This document shows, piece after piece, positions 9,418-17,969 of a stretch of 64,000 bases of DNA. The DNA comes from DATFQE01 sp963739085 (GTDB lineage Bacteria; Actinomycetota; Thermoleophilia; Gaiellales; Gaiellaceae). How positions within the stretch are numbered: the stretch's first letter is position 1; every line of letters starts with the position of its first letter. The DNA lies in the NCBI GenBank assembly GCA_963739085.1, contig CAVTZA010000007.1, positions 248,001 through 312,000 of the forward strand, given 5' to 3'. Below the pieces are notes generated by a model, which saw only the letters and a program-made list of their open reading frames with translations, was not told the DNA's origin and did no database searches. Both the position numbers and the translations under genes were made by a program.

Positions 9418-9461
9418 GAGGAACTTGTAACGCGTTCGCTCAACCGCGAGTCTGTGCAGCC

Positions 9462-10067
9462 GTGAGCATCATCTCGCGAGGCTTCGGCGGGCACCGTCGC
9501 GACGACGGCCCGCCCGACCGCGTCCCGCCGGGCCAGTACCTCACCCGGGACTTCCCCGTGCTCTCGGCGGGACCGACGCCGCACACGCCCCTCGACCAGT
9601 GGGACTTCACGATCGTCGGCGAGGTCGATGAGCTCGTGCGCTGGACCTGGGACGAGTTCCGTGCGCTACCGAGCGAGACGGTCACGGTGGACATCCACTG
9701 CGTGACCAAATGGTCCAAGCTCGACACCGAGTGGGTGGGCGTCGCCGTCGACACACTGCTCGCCGACGTCGAGACCTCGGCCGAGTACGCGGTCGCATTC
9801 TGCGACGGCGGCTACACGACGAACGTCCCGCTCGAGGACCTCACCGACGGCAAGGCCTGGGTCGCGTACACGTACGACGGCGAGCCGCTCGATCCCGAGC
9901 ACGGCGGTCCGGCACGCTTGCTCGTGCCGCACCTGTACTTCTGGAAGAGCGCCAAGTGGGTGCGCGGCCTCCGGCTCGCGCAGACGGACGAGCCGGGTTT
10001 CTGGGAGTCGAACGGCTACCACCTGTACGGCGACCCGTGGAAGGAACAGCGGTACTGGGGCGACTGA
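9462..10067 (+). CDS. Molybdopterin-dependent oxidoreductase, sulfite-oxidase/YedY-like fold
   Basis: 201-residue protein matching the molybdopterin-binding domain of the sulfite oxidase family. It has LDQWDFTIVGEVDELVRWTW, then TVDIHCVTKWSKLDTEWVGV, in which the Cys near residue 88 is the expected molybdenum ligand, and LVPHLYFWKSAKWVRGL. It lacks the C-terminal dimerisation domain of true sulfite oxidases and has no signal peptide, so it is probably cytosolic. Start GTG. The next two genes (flavin/iron-type reductase and a small zinc protein) overlap or abut it, forming an operon in which the reductase may supply or accept electrons. Substrate unknown. Confidence 0.85.
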   Translation: MSIISRGFGGHRRDDGPPDRVPPGQYLTRDFPVLSAGPTPHTPLDQWDFTIVGEVDELVRWTWDEFRALPSETVTVDIHCVTKWSKLDTEWVGVAVDTLLADVETSAEYAVAFCDGGYTTNVPLEDLTDGKAWVAYTYDGEPLDPEHGGPARLLVPHLYFWKSAKWVRGLRLAQTDEPGFWESNGYHLYGDPWKEQRYWGD

Positions 10068-10777
10068 ATTGGCGTGTCGCCACCGTCGCGGAGGTGCGAC
10101 CGGAGACGCCGCGGGTCAAGACGCTCGTCCTCGACGTCCCCGGCTGGGAGGGCCATCGCGGCGGCCAGCACGTCGACGTCCGGCTGACCGCCGAGGACGG
10201 GTACCAGGCACAGCGGAGCTACTCGATCGCCTCGTCGAGGAACGCGGAGCGCGTCGAGCTCACGGTCGAGTCGATCGACGACGGCGAGGTGTCGCCCTAC
10301 CTCACGTCGGTCGCGCGCGCGGGGGACCAGTTCGAGATCCGCGGCCCGGTCGGCGGCTACTTCGTCTGGGACCCCGACCCCGGCGGGCCCGTCCTGCTCG
10401 TGGGCGGAGGCTCGGGCGTCGTGCCGCTGATGGCCATGGCCCGGCAGCGCGCCGCGGACGGCGACAGCGTGTCGACGCGCCTCCTCTACTCGGCGCGGAG
10501 CTGGGAGGACGTGATCTACCGCGACGAGCTCGAGCGCCTGAGCGGCGACGGCTTCGACGTCGTGTACACGCTCACGCGCGAGCAGCCTCCCGAGTGGACG
10601 GGCTACGCGAGGCGAGTCGACGCGGAGCTGCTCAGCGAGGTTGCGCCTTCCGACCTCGCGCTGGTGTTCGTGTGCGGGCCGACGCCGTTCGTGGAGGCCG
10701 TCGCAGGGACGCTCGTGCAGCTTGGCCAGGATCCTGCGAAGGTGAAGACGGAACGCTTCGGGCCGACGGGAGGCTGA
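10037..10777 (+). CDS. FAD/NAD(P)-binding ferredoxin-reductase-type oxidoreductase
   Basis: Flavoprotein reductase of the FNR superfamily. FAD-binding RSYSIASS (about residue 65) and GDQFEIRGPVGGYFVW are followed by the NAD(P) domain with LLVGGGSGVVPLMAMAR and FVCGPTPFVEAV. There is no C-terminal 2Fe-2S domain. The N-terminus is hard to place. The conserved start WRVATVAEV begins directly at the TGA of the upstream gene (CTGA overlap with a CTG codon at 10064). The nearest upstream conventional start is GTG 10037, used here, and GTG 10094 would cut conserved residues. Translation is clearly coupled to the molybdenum enzyme, so it is probably its electron-transfer partner. Confidence 0.85.
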   Translation: MEGTAVLGRLNWRVATVAEVRPETPRVKTLVLDVPGWEGHRGGQHVDVRLTAEDGYQAQRSYSIASSRNAERVELTVESIDDGEVSPYLTSVARAGDQFEIRGPVGGYFVWDPDPGGPVLLVGGGSGVVPLMAMARQRAADGDSVSTRLLYSARSWEDVIYRDELERLSGDGFDVVYTLTREQPPEWTGYARRVDAELLSEVAPSDLALVFVCGPTPFVEAVAGTLVQLGQDPAKVKTERFGPTGG

Positions 10778-10778
10778 G

Positions 10779-11036
10779 ATGGACGCTTTGCGACTGGACG
10801 GCAACGCTGCGGCCGGAACCCTGCGGCAGGTGTTCACCACGGACGTCACGACCGCTGTCGGCACATGCGGGGGCTGCGGCGCCACCGACGCGGTCGGAGC
10901 GGTGCACGTCTACGTCTCGGCCGGGATCGTCCTGCGCTGCCCCCACTGCGACGCCGTCCTGCTCCGGCTCGTCCAGCACGAGGAACGCATCTGGCTCGAC
11001 CTGACCGGGCTCCGCTCGCTCGAGCTGAAGGTCTAG
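10779..11036 (+). CDS. DUF6510 family small zinc-binding protein
   Basis: 85 residues. Two CxxC pairs, GTCGGCGATD (about 30-33) and LRCPHCDAVL (about 54-57), form a probable zinc ribbon, followed by LVQHEERIWLDLTG. The protein starts at ATG 10779, one base after the stop of the reductase. This order (molybdenum enzyme, reductase, DUF6510) matches my recollection of a recurrent actinobacterial neighbourhood, so a role as accessory protein to the redox pair is inferred. The stop TAG at 11034-11036 is also part of the inverted terminus of the repeat that follows. Confidence 0.8.
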   Translation: MDALRLDGNAAAGTLRQVFTTDVTTAVGTCGGCGATDAVGAVHVYVSAGIVLRCPHCDAVLLRLVQHEERIWLDLTGLRSLELKV

Positions 11037-11128
11037 CAGGGTCTGGCCGAATGTTGCTCGCCGCCGGGGTGCGGTGGGCGAGCAGAGCGGCCCGGCGGCA
11101 CAGACGTTGTTCCGCCAGACCCTCCTAG
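11033..11128. repeat. Interspersed repeat with inverted termini, copy B
   Basis: The ends CTAGCAGGGTCTGGCCGAATG (11033-11053, first 20 bases conserved) and the complementary TCCGCCAGACCCTCCTAG (11111-11128) match the ends of the 174-bp copy at 689-862. Interior blocks CGGGGTGCG and GCGGCCCGGCG are also shared. This 96-bp copy lacks the central insert. Its terminal CTAG supplies the stop codon of the DUF6510 gene. It probably folds into a long hairpin and may end transcription of the operon. Confidence 0.7.
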
Positions 11129-11207
11129 CCACCGGGTCGACACCGTTTCGTCACAGCTCGGCACGAAAGACTCATCCATCGTTCACAAAACGCCGATACC
11201 CTTGCTC

Positions 11208-11906
11208 ATGGTGCCGCTCCGCATGTCGACTTCAGGATCGGTCGTCCCGGGCGGTGCTCCCCTCGTGGTGGCCCATCGGGCCGGCAACCGCCTCGACGCC
11301 CTTCACGCGTCGGAGGCCGCGGGCATGACATTCGTCGAGGCCGACGTGAACCTCTTTCGCGGCCGGCTCGAGATCCGGCACCTCAAGACGGTCGGGCCTC
11401 TCCGGCTCTACTGGGACCGCTGGGAGCTCGCGCCGCCGTGGCGCTCGCGGCTCCTGCTCGAGGACGTGCTCGCGGCCGCCGCGCCGAGCACCGAGCTCAT
11501 GCTCGACCTCAAGGGCAAGAATCCGCATCTCGCCGAACGCGTGATCGCGGCGATCGAGCCGTACCTCGGCACGCGCCGGCTGACGATCGCCGCGCGACAC
11601 TGGCCGCTGCTCGAGCCGTTCGAGGACCTTCCGGTCCGCCGGCTCCATTCGGTCGGCACCGCCCGGCAGCTGAAGGCTCTCATCCGCCGCGCCGCCGGCA
11701 GGCCCCTCGACGGCGTGACGATCCACGAGCGGCTGCTCGACTCGGTGGCCGTCGCCGAGCTGCGGCGCGTCGCGGGCGTCGTGATGACCTGGCCCGTGAA
11801 CGACGCCGTGCGTGCCGGTGAGCTCGCGCGGCTCGGTGTGGACGGCCTGATCAGCGACCGCCCCTCCGCTCTTTCCGAGCTCGCCGCGCCCGAGGTCGCC
11901 GCATGA
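11208..11906 (+). CDS. Glycerophosphodiester phosphodiesterase family protein
   Basis: TIM-barrel GDPD-type protein, about 232 residues, predicted cytosolic. Family marks: PLVVAHRAGNRLDAL (first catalytic His), FVEADVNLFRG (metal-binding Glu and Asp), LMLDLKGKNPHLAERV and WPVNDAVRAGELARLGVDGLISDRP at the end. The second catalytic His normally sits in an HD pair. Here the matching place reads EIRHLKTVG, so the classical catalytic pattern is slightly altered and the substrate may differ from glycerophosphodiesters. Start ATG 11208 (a TTG lies six bases upstream). Overlaps the next gene by four bases (ATGA), so the two are co-translated. Confidence 0.8.
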   Translation: MVPLRMSTSGSVVPGGAPLVVAHRAGNRLDALHASEAAGMTFVEADVNLFRGRLEIRHLKTVGPLRLYWDRWELAPPWRSRLLLEDVLAAAAPSTELMLDLKGKNPHLAERVIAAIEPYLGTRRLTIAARHWPLLEPFEDLPVRRLHSVGTARQLKALIRRAAGRPLDGVTIHERLLDSVAVAELRRVAGVVMTWPVNDAVRAGELARLGVDGLISDRPSALSELAAPEVAA

Positions 11907-12820
11907 CCCTGGTCGACCGCGGTGTGGAGGCGGTGCAGGCGGCGAGCGACCAGCTCGTCCAGCTCGACGGCCGCTTCCTGCTCGCCGCGCTGGTGCTCCA
12001 GCTCGCCAACCTTCTGTGCCGGGGGCTCGTCTGGCGCAGCGTCCTCGTCGCCGCCTATCCCGATCGAGAGGTTCGCACGGCATCGGTGCTCGGGTCGTAC
12101 GCGGCCGGCTCCGCGCTGAACGCGTTCTTGCCGGCGCGCGGCGGAGAGCTCGCGAAGCTCGCGCTCGTCCGCACGCGCATCCAGGGCTCGACGGTCTCGA
12201 CCCTCGCCGCCACGCTCTCCGTGGTGCTGCTCCTCGATGCGCTGGTCGGCGCCGTCCTGCTCGGGACGCTCGCGGCGCTGGGCGTCGCACCGATCATGAT
12301 CCCCTCGATCGGCGTCTGGCCCGTCGTCGCCGCAGTTGCTCTCGTGGCCGCTGTAGGGCTTGTCGTGTGGCGCCGACCGCGCCGCCTGCGTGATCTGACG
12401 GCACACATCGCGCAGGGCGCGGCCGTCCTGCGTCAGCCGGGCCTCTACCTTCGCACGGTCGCGCCGTACCAGCTGGCCGGCTGCGCCTCCCGGATCGGCG
12501 TCGCCTTCCTCGTGCTCTACGCCTTCGGCATTCACGCCGGAATCGCGACCGCCGCGCTGGTCGTCGCCTTCAACGGGCTTTCCAACGTCGTGCCCGTCCC
12601 CGGCGGCGTCGGCACGCAGCAGGTGCTGGCGGCCTACGCGTTGCGGGGCGTCGCGCCGATCGCCGGCGCAGTCTCGTTCTCGGTCGGGATGCAGGTCGGT
12701 ATCACCGCCGTGAACACGCTCGTCGGGCTCACCGCGCTGATGCTGATGATGCGGACGGTCCGCCCGCTCGCCGCGATGCGCTCCGGGGCCGGCCTGGCCC
12801 GCTCAGCGCGCGCCGACTGA
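11903..12820 (+). CDS. LPG-synthase-TM/UPF0104-type membrane protein (flippase-like)
   Basis: 305 residues with about eight hydrophobic helices, resembling the membrane half of lysylphosphatidylglycerol synthase without the aminoacyl-transfer domain. Family signals include YAAGSALNAFLPARGGELAKLALV (quoted in part; about 65-90) and the C-terminal NVVPVPGGVGTQQVLAAYAL. Members are thought to move lipids across the membrane. It is overlapped at its start by the GDPD gene, which suggests a shared role in phospholipid or lipid-head-group turnover (inference). A second paralogue lies at 58103-59158. Start ATG. Confidence 0.82.
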   Translation: MTLVDRGVEAVQAASDQLVQLDGRFLLAALVLQLANLLCRGLVWRSVLVAAYPDREVRTASVLGSYAAGSALNAFLPARGGELAKLALVRTRIQGSTVSTLAATLSVVLLLDALVGAVLLGTLAALGVAPIMIPSIGVWPVVAAVALVAAVGLVVWRRPRRLRDLTAHIAQGAAVLRQPGLYLRTVAPYQLAGCASRIGVAFLVLYAFGIHAGIATAALVVAFNGLSNVVPVPGGVGTQQVLAAYALRGVAPIAGAVSFSVGMQVGITAVNTLVGLTALMLMMRTVRPLAAMRSGAGLARSARAD

Positions 12821-12898
12821 TCGAGGGGCTCGGCGACATAGCGCGTCCTCGGCCGTATCATCTGGGCAAGCACATGGGCGCCCACACCACCTTGGTCC

Positions 12899-13637
12899 GT
12901 GTCCGGTCAGCGCGCACGACGCGCGCGGCCGGCCCGCGCACCTAGCCAGCACTTCCTCCGCACGAGCGCGCTGGCGGCGGAGCTCGTCGCCGACGCCGGC
13001 ATCGGCGCGAACGACCTCGTGCTCGACATCGGCGCGGGCAGCGGGCGGCTGACTGCGGAGCTCGCTGCCCGGGCTCGGCAGGTCGTGGCGATCGAGCTCG
13101 ACCCACGCTGGGCCGCGCACCTGCGCGGCCGCTGGCCGAACGTCGACGTCGTGGAAGGGGACGTCCTGGAGGCCGAGCTTCCGATCCGAGCCCTTCCGCG
13201 TCGTCGCGAACCTGCCGTTCGACGGGACGACCGAGATCATGCGGATGCTCCTCGACGACCCGCGCGTCCCGCTCGTCCGCGCCGACCTCGTCGTCGAGTG
13301 GGACGTCGCGCGGAAGCGCGCCTGCCCCTGGCCCAGCACGCTGAACGGCGTGCTGTGGAGCGCCTGGTACCGCTTTTCCGTCCTCCGCCGCCTGTCGGGC
13401 TCGGCCTTCGACCCACCGCCCGCCGTCGCTGCGGGCGTGCTCGCCGTCGAGCGTCGAGAACGTCCGCTCGTCGACGAGTCGGCGTGGCAGGACTATCGCC
13501 GCTTCGTCGCGGCCGGCTTCCGTCGCGGCACGGCCGCGGTCGTCCCGCACCGAGCTCTGCGGAACGTCGGAGGCTCGCGGGCACAGCCCCGCGAGCTCGA
13601 CGCCTACCAGTGGGCCAGGCTCTTCGCTAGCCGGTGA
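12899..13637 (+). CDS. Erm-like 23S rRNA (adenine-N6) methyltransferase, frameshifted
   Basis: SAM-dependent rRNA adenine methyltransferase. The N-terminal frame has APSQHFLRTSALAAELV, the SAM motif LVLDIGAGSGRLT and VAIELDPRWAAHL. The second frame (from about 13195) has RVVANLPFDGTTEIM (the NLPF catalytic motif), RADLVVEWDVARKRAC and FDPPPAVAAGVLAVERR. The SQHFL start and the ELVVE-type segment favour the Erm branch (23S, macrolide-lincosamide tolerance) over KsgA. The frames join with one extra base in CTTCCGATCCGAG at about 13185-13197. About 245 residues in total. Start GTG. Whether it confers resistance cannot be told from sequence. Confidence 0.78.
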
Positions 13638-13678
13638 AGGGTGGGCCGGCCAGCGTGTCCCGCGGGATCCACCTTTGT

Positions 13679-13690
13679 TATAGTACGATC
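13679..13690 (+). promoter_or_regulatory. Candidate -10 promoter of the MocR gene
   Basis: TATAGT at 13679-13684 lies in an unusually AT-rich stretch and 12 bases before the likely TTG start, which would give a leaderless or nearly leaderless message. No clear -35 hexamer is present. Weak evidence. Confidence 0.3.
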
Positions 13691-13695
13691 TTAAT

Positions 13696-15016
13696 TTGCT
13701 ACTAGCACACACTATTGAGCCCGGCGCTGGTGCAGCTGCGATCGCCGCGACGATCGAGTCGGCGATCGCTGACGACAGGCTCGCGCCGGCCGATCGCCTC
13801 CCGGCGGTTCGCGAGCTCGCCGGCGAGCTCGGCGTGAGCCCGGCGACGGTCGCCGCCGCGTACCGCACCCTCGGTCGGCGTGGTCTCGTCAGCGCGAACG
13901 GCCGCCGGGGCACCGTTGTCGCGGCCCAGCCTCCCCTGCGGGTCGTCGGCGGGCCGGCCGCTTCCGCCGCACGTGCGCGATCTCGCGAGCGGCAATCCCG
14001 ACCCGGCGTTGCTCCCGCCGCTCGCGCCGGCGCTCGCCCGGTTGGACAGCCGGCACAAGCTCTACGGCGGACCGAACCGGCTGGCGAAGCTCGTCGAGCT
14101 CGCCGAAGCCGACTTCGCCGCCGACGGCATCGAAGGCGACGTCGCGATCGTCGGCGGCGCCCTCGACGGCATCGAACGGATCCTGCAGACGCAGCTGAGA
14201 CCCGGCGACCGCGTCGTCGTCGAGGATCCAAGCTGGCCCCGCATCAGAGACCTCCTCGCCGCCCTGGGACTGGAAGCCGAGCCCGTGCGCGTCGACCGGC
14301 ACGGGCTCGTGCCCGACGCTCTCGCTGCCAGCCTCCGGCATGGCGCACGTGCCGTCATCGCCACGCCGCGAGGCCAGAACCCGACGGGAGCGGCCCTTGA
14401 CACCGAACGGGCGGGACTCCTGCGCGAGGTGCTCGGCCGCCATCCCGACGTGCTCGTCCTCGAGGACGACTACGTCGGACTCGTGGCCGGCGCGCCGTAC
14501 GTCGGGCTGCTCGGCGTGAACCAGCGCTGGGCCGTGATCCGCTCGCTGTCGAAGGTGCTCGGCCCCGACCTCCGGGTGGCGCCGGTGATGGGCGACCCGC
14601 TCACGATCAGCCGCGTCGAAGGGCGACAGCTGCTCGGTGCCGGCTGGGTGAGTCACCTGCTGCAGCAGACGGCCGCAAACCTGTGGTCGAGCGCCGCCAC
14701 GCGCAGGCTGCTCGCCCGGACCGAGCGAACATATGCCGAGCGCCGGGCGGCCCTCGTGGATGCGCTCGCCGAAAACGGCATCGTTGCCCAGGGGGACTCC
14801 GGTCTCGGCGTGTGGGTTCCGCTCGACGAGGAGCTGGCGGTCGTGCAGTCGCTGCTCGAGCGCGGCTGGGCCGTGAGCCCGGGCGAGCGCTACCGCTTCC
14901 GGTCTGCGCCCGGGATCCGGATCACCACGACCGCACTCGAGCCGCGAGAGGCCGAGAAGCTGGCAGCGGCCGTCGCGAGGGCCGTACGTCCCACCCGCAC
15001 GACCTACGCCGGGTAG
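13696..15016 (+). CDS. MocR-type regulator: GntR DNA-binding domain fused to aminotransferase fold, frameshifted
   Basis: N-terminal GntR winged helix (RLPAVRELAGELGVSPATVAAAY region) in the first frame, then a fold-type I aminotransferase domain in the next frame: DLASGNPDPALLPPLAPAL, RLPKLV-like KLYGGPNRLAKLVELAEAD, ATPRGQNPTGAALD, VLVLEDDYVGL and the PLP lysine in IRSLSKVLGPDLRVAPV. Such proteins use PLP as sensor and regulate vitamin B6, GABA or transporter genes. The frames join near 13955 with one extra base in GGGCCGGCCGC. Start TTG, uncertain. The MFS pump 12 bases downstream is the natural target. About 439 residues. Confidence 0.82.
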
Positions 15017-15028
15017 CCCGGCGCTCGA

Positions 15029-16261
15029 GTGAACGCCCGCCGGCTGAGCTTCGGCCTCTCGCGTCAGCTGTGGATCGTCGAGATCGGCGTCTTCCTGAAC
15101 ATGCTCGGCTACGGCGCCGTCTTCCCGTTCGAGGTCATCTACCTCCACGAGGAACGCGGCTTCGAGCTCGGCATCGCCGGGCTCGTCGTCGGTCTCGTGA
15201 CCGGCGTCGCAGTCGTGACCGCTCCGATCGCCGGCGCCGTCATCGACCGGATCGGAGCCCGTGCGACCGCGATCGCCTCGGGCCTTTCGCTCGCCGCCGG
15301 CTACGGCGGACTGGCGTTCGCGGAGTCATTGCCCACGGCACTCGCGGCCGCGGCCCTCGCGGGCATCGGAAACGGCGGGCTTTCCTCGAGTCAATCCGCG
15401 CTGATGACCGTGCTCGCCCCGCGCGAGCTTCGCCAGCGCGCGAGCGCCGTGTCACGGGTGGCGGTCAACGTCGGCATCGGCCTGGGGAGCGCGATCGGCG
15501 GCCTCGTCGCGGGGCTCGGCCTCCGCGGCTTCGAGGCGCTGTTCCTTGCCAACGCGGCGACGTACGTCCTCTACGTCGCCATCCTCGCCGCGAGCGTTCG
15601 GGAGGACGTGCCGCCTGCCGCTCGAGCCACCGGCGGCTACCGTCGCCTCCTTCGCGACCGGGCGTTCGTGCACTTCGCGGCGACGAACGTGGCGCTGATC
15701 GTCGTCGGCTGGGGCGTTCTTGCCTGGATCGTGCCGCCGTACGCCGCGGGGCTCGACATCGCCCCGGGCCTGATCGGCCTGCTCCTGCTCGCCAACGCCG
15801 CCACGGTCGTCATCGCACAGGTGCCGATCGTCCGGATCGTCGAGGGACGCAACCGCGCCGGCGTCCTCGTCCTCGGGGCTGCGTTGTGGGTCGGTGCGTG
15901 CCTCCTCGCGCTCGTCGCGCAGGGCGCGGCGACGACGATCGGCTACGCCTGCCTGGCCGCGGCGGCGGTCGCGTTCGGGCTCGGCGAGTGCCTGCACGCG
16001 ACGGTCTTCCTGCCCCTCGTCGCCGACCTCGCCCCGCCGGAGCTCCGCGGGCGGTACATGGCGACGATCGGCCTCTCCTGGTGGTTGGGGCTCGCACTGG
16101 CGCCGACAGTCGGCGCGCAGCTCCTGGCCGTCTCCCCCACGCTCGCGCTTCTGTCGGCGGCGGCGCTCAGCCTCGCGGCGATCGTTTCGCTACTGGCTCT
16201 CGACGCGCGATTGCCGGCGTCACTCCGGCTGATCCCACGCCCGGAGCCGACGGCCTCGTGA
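15029..16261 (+). CDS. MFS transporter
   Basis: 410-residue major facilitator with 12 predicted helices. The signature loop between helices 2 and 3 is visible as AGAVIDRIGARATAIASGL (about 70-88), and SRVAVNVGIGLGSAIGGLVA lies in helix 5. It resembles DHA1-type drug or metabolite exporters. Start GTG 15029, 12 bases after the MocR regulator, so it is very likely co-transcribed with and controlled by it. Ends 13 bases before a hydrolase gene, so the three form one unit. Substrate unknown. Confidence 0.88.
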   Translation: MNARRLSFGLSRQLWIVEIGVFLNMLGYGAVFPFEVIYLHEERGFELGIAGLVVGLVTGVAVVTAPIAGAVIDRIGARATAIASGLSLAAGYGGLAFAESLPTALAAAALAGIGNGGLSSSQSALMTVLAPRELRQRASAVSRVAVNVGIGLGSAIGGLVAGLGLRGFEALFLANAATYVLYVAILAASVREDVPPAARATGGYRRLLRDRAFVHFAATNVALIVVGWGVLAWIVPPYAAGLDIAPGLIGLLLLANAATVVIAQVPIVRIVEGRNRAGVLVLGAALWVGACLLALVAQGAATTIGYACLAAAAVAFGLGECLHATVFLPLVADLAPPELRGRYMATIGLSWWLGLALAPTVGAQLLAVSPTLALLSAAALSLAAIVSLLALDARLPASLRLIPRPEPTAS

Positions 16262-16274
16262 GACGATCGTCGCG

Positions 16275-17111
16275 GTGGCCTGGATCGAGTTCACGACGCA
16301 CGACGGCGGCCCCCTGATCGGGGGTCGCCGCGCCGGGAGCGGGCCGCCGGTTCTCCTGCTGCACGGTGGGCCGGGCCTCGGCTTCGACTACCTTCGCGAT
16401 CTCGCCGACGAGCTCGCGCAGGAGAACGACGTCGCGTGGTACCAGCAACGCGGGCAGGAGCCGTCGGCGGCGGAAGGGCCCTACACGGTGGCGGCGGACG
16501 TCGACGACGCCCGCCGCGTCCTCGACGCGCTCGGCTGGCAGCGGGCGTACGTCGTCGGCCATTCGTGGGGCGGGCACCTCGCCCTCCACGTCGCGGAGGC
16601 GATGCCGGAGCGGCTGCTCGGTGTGCTGGCCGTCGACCCGCTCGGTCCGGTCGGCGACGGACGCTGGCCGGAGTTCGACGAGGAGATCTTCCGCCGAACA
16701 CCGGAGCACCTACGCGCGCGGGCGCGCGAGCTCGACGAGCTCACGACTGCCGGCGCGGTCGACGACGAGCTGGCGCTCGAGGGGATGCGCCTCGTCTGGC
16801 CCGCATACTTCGCCGATCCCGGGCACGCACCGCCAATGCCGGAGCTGCGGATTGCGAACGATCGCTTCGCCGAGATGATGCCGTCGATCCAGGCCGAGCT
16901 GCCTGCTCTCGAAGCGGGGCTGCCGCGGATTCGTGTCCCGGTCGGCTTCGTCCACGGCTCGCGGAGCCCGATGCCGATCGCCGCCTCGACGGACGGGGCT
17001 GAGCGGATTCCGGGCGCCTGGCTCGAGGTGGTCGAGGGCGCCGGGCATTTCGTGTGGGTCGAGGCGCCCGGCGCCGTCCGCGCGGCGCTTCGGCGCCTCA
17101 CCGCCGCCTAG
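16275..17111 (+). CDS. Alpha/beta hydrolase (proline-iminopeptidase-like)
   Basis: 278 residues. Oxyanion motif LLLHGGPGLGFDYL (about 30-44), nucleophile elbow VVGHSWGGHLAL with Ser near 97, acid in PVGFVHGSRSP region and catalytic His in VEGAGHFVWVEAPG (about 258). HGGPG and GHSWGG are typical of prolyl iminopeptidases and related hydrolases. Predicted cytosolic. Start GTG. Placed at the end of the MocR-MFS unit, it could process the compound the pump handles (inference). Confidence 0.87.
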   Translation: MAWIEFTTHDGGPLIGGRRAGSGPPVLLLHGGPGLGFDYLRDLADELAQENDVAWYQQRGQEPSAAEGPYTVAADVDDARRVLDALGWQRAYVVGHSWGGHLALHVAEAMPERLLGVLAVDPLGPVGDGRWPEFDEEIFRRTPEHLRARARELDELTTAGAVDDELALEGMRLVWPAYFADPGHAPPMPELRIANDRFAEMMPSIQAELPALEAGLPRIRVPVGFVHGSRSPMPIAASTDGAERIPGAWLEVVEGAGHFVWVEAPGAVRAALRRLTAA

Positions 17112-17305
17112 CGGCGCGTTGGCGGAGCCGCAGTCGAGGCCCGTGACTGGAGTGGCCCGAAGAAGTCGATCGAAGCTCCGACCCGCTCGTAGCCGAGGCT
17201 GGCGTAGAGGAGCTTCTGCAAATCGGTCCAGACCCACGCTTCGAGCCGTTCGAACGATGCCTCCTTCGCGGCGGCGATCTGCCCCGAGCTCGCGCCCGAG
17301 GACAC
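17108..17305 (-). CDS. Small protein or GNAT-acetyltransferase tail (possible remnant)
   Basis: 65-residue frame from GTG 17305. The segment LYASLGYERVGASIDFFGP resembles the last strands of GNAT acetyltransferases (a YxxLGFxxVG turn). There is no acetyl-CoA-binding part upstream in any frame, so this may be a decayed acetyltransferase C-terminus rather than a functional gene. Overlaps the hydrolase stop by four bases. Confidence 0.3.
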   Translation of the reverse strand: MSSGASSGQIAAAKEASFERLEAWVWTDLQKLLYASLGYERVGASIDFFGPLQSRASTAAPPTRR

Positions 17306-17342
17306 GCCGCGTCAATGCCCGCCAGCCACGCCCGTCGGCGTC

Positions 17343-17969
17343 TTAGCGCTGCTCGACTACCTTCGCGGCGTAGAGCTGGTAGGGGAGCTCGTCGAGGATG
17401 CGTCGGCGCGGCTGGGGCACGGCAAAGAACCGTTCGAGCGCGATGGGCTGCATCCAGGCAAGGTCGGCGCGGGCCGCGAGCACGCGGCGAATGGCGGCGC
17501 GGTCGCCGCCCAGGGCGACCCACTCGACCTTTCCCTGCCAGGGCGTGAGCAGGCGCGCCGCTTCGGCGGCCGCCTCCTGGACGAGCTCGCGTTCCTGCCC
17601 TTCACGGCGACGACGGAAGCGGTTGGCCGAGGAGCCGCCAGTGCGGTGGCGACCTTTGACGAAGCGTGAGCCCACTTTGGAGGCGACGAGCCGCTCGCCC
17701 TCGAAGGTGCCAACTGCGTAGCCGCCAAGCCGGACCAGCAGCGCCGCCACCGTGTGGTCCTCGCCGAGCGCCTCGAGAAGCGGCCCGACCATCACCTGCT
17801 CGTACTCGCCCTCGTGGCCGAGGCCGAACGGCGGCGTCACAGTGAGCGTCCCTCCGGCGTACTCGAGCCAGGCGCTGCCGTCCCGGTAGTGCGTGCGGCC
17901 GACCTCTCCCTCGAGCGATCTCAGCCGCTTCGCCAGGTTCGCGCGGCCGACATAGCGCGTCTCCTCCAT
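17343..17969 (-). CDS. acVLRF1-type peptidyl-tRNA hydrolase (Vms1-like release factor)
   Basis: 208 residues from ATG 17969. The central core GYAVGTFEGERLVASKVGSR-type strand (about 105-125) is followed by the basic loop FVKGRHRTGGSSANRFRRRR (about 125-145), which corresponds to the catalytic loop of the VLRF1/eRF1 fold. The family releases nascent chains from stalled large ribosomal subunits, a ribosome-rescue role, in the cytosol. The Gln typical of GGQ-like release loops is not obvious in GGSSAN, so catalysis by this member needs care. Monocistronic. Confidence 0.72.
   Translation of the reverse strand: MEETRYVGRANLAKRLRSLEGEVGRTHYRDGSAWLEYAGGTLTVTPPFGLGHEGEYEQVMVGPLLEALGEDHTVAALLVRLGGYAVGTFEGERLVASKVGSRFVKGRHRTGGSSANRFRRRREGQERELVQEAAAEAARLLTPWQGKVEWVALGGDRAAIRRVLAARADLAWMQPIALERFFAVPQPRRRILDELPYQLYAAKVVEQR

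Noticed and set aside
12826..12845. GAGGGGCTCGGCGACATAG resembling one end of the CTAGGAGGG repeat family
   Set aside because: Only one half-end with several mismatches and no partner or interior blocks; probably chance.
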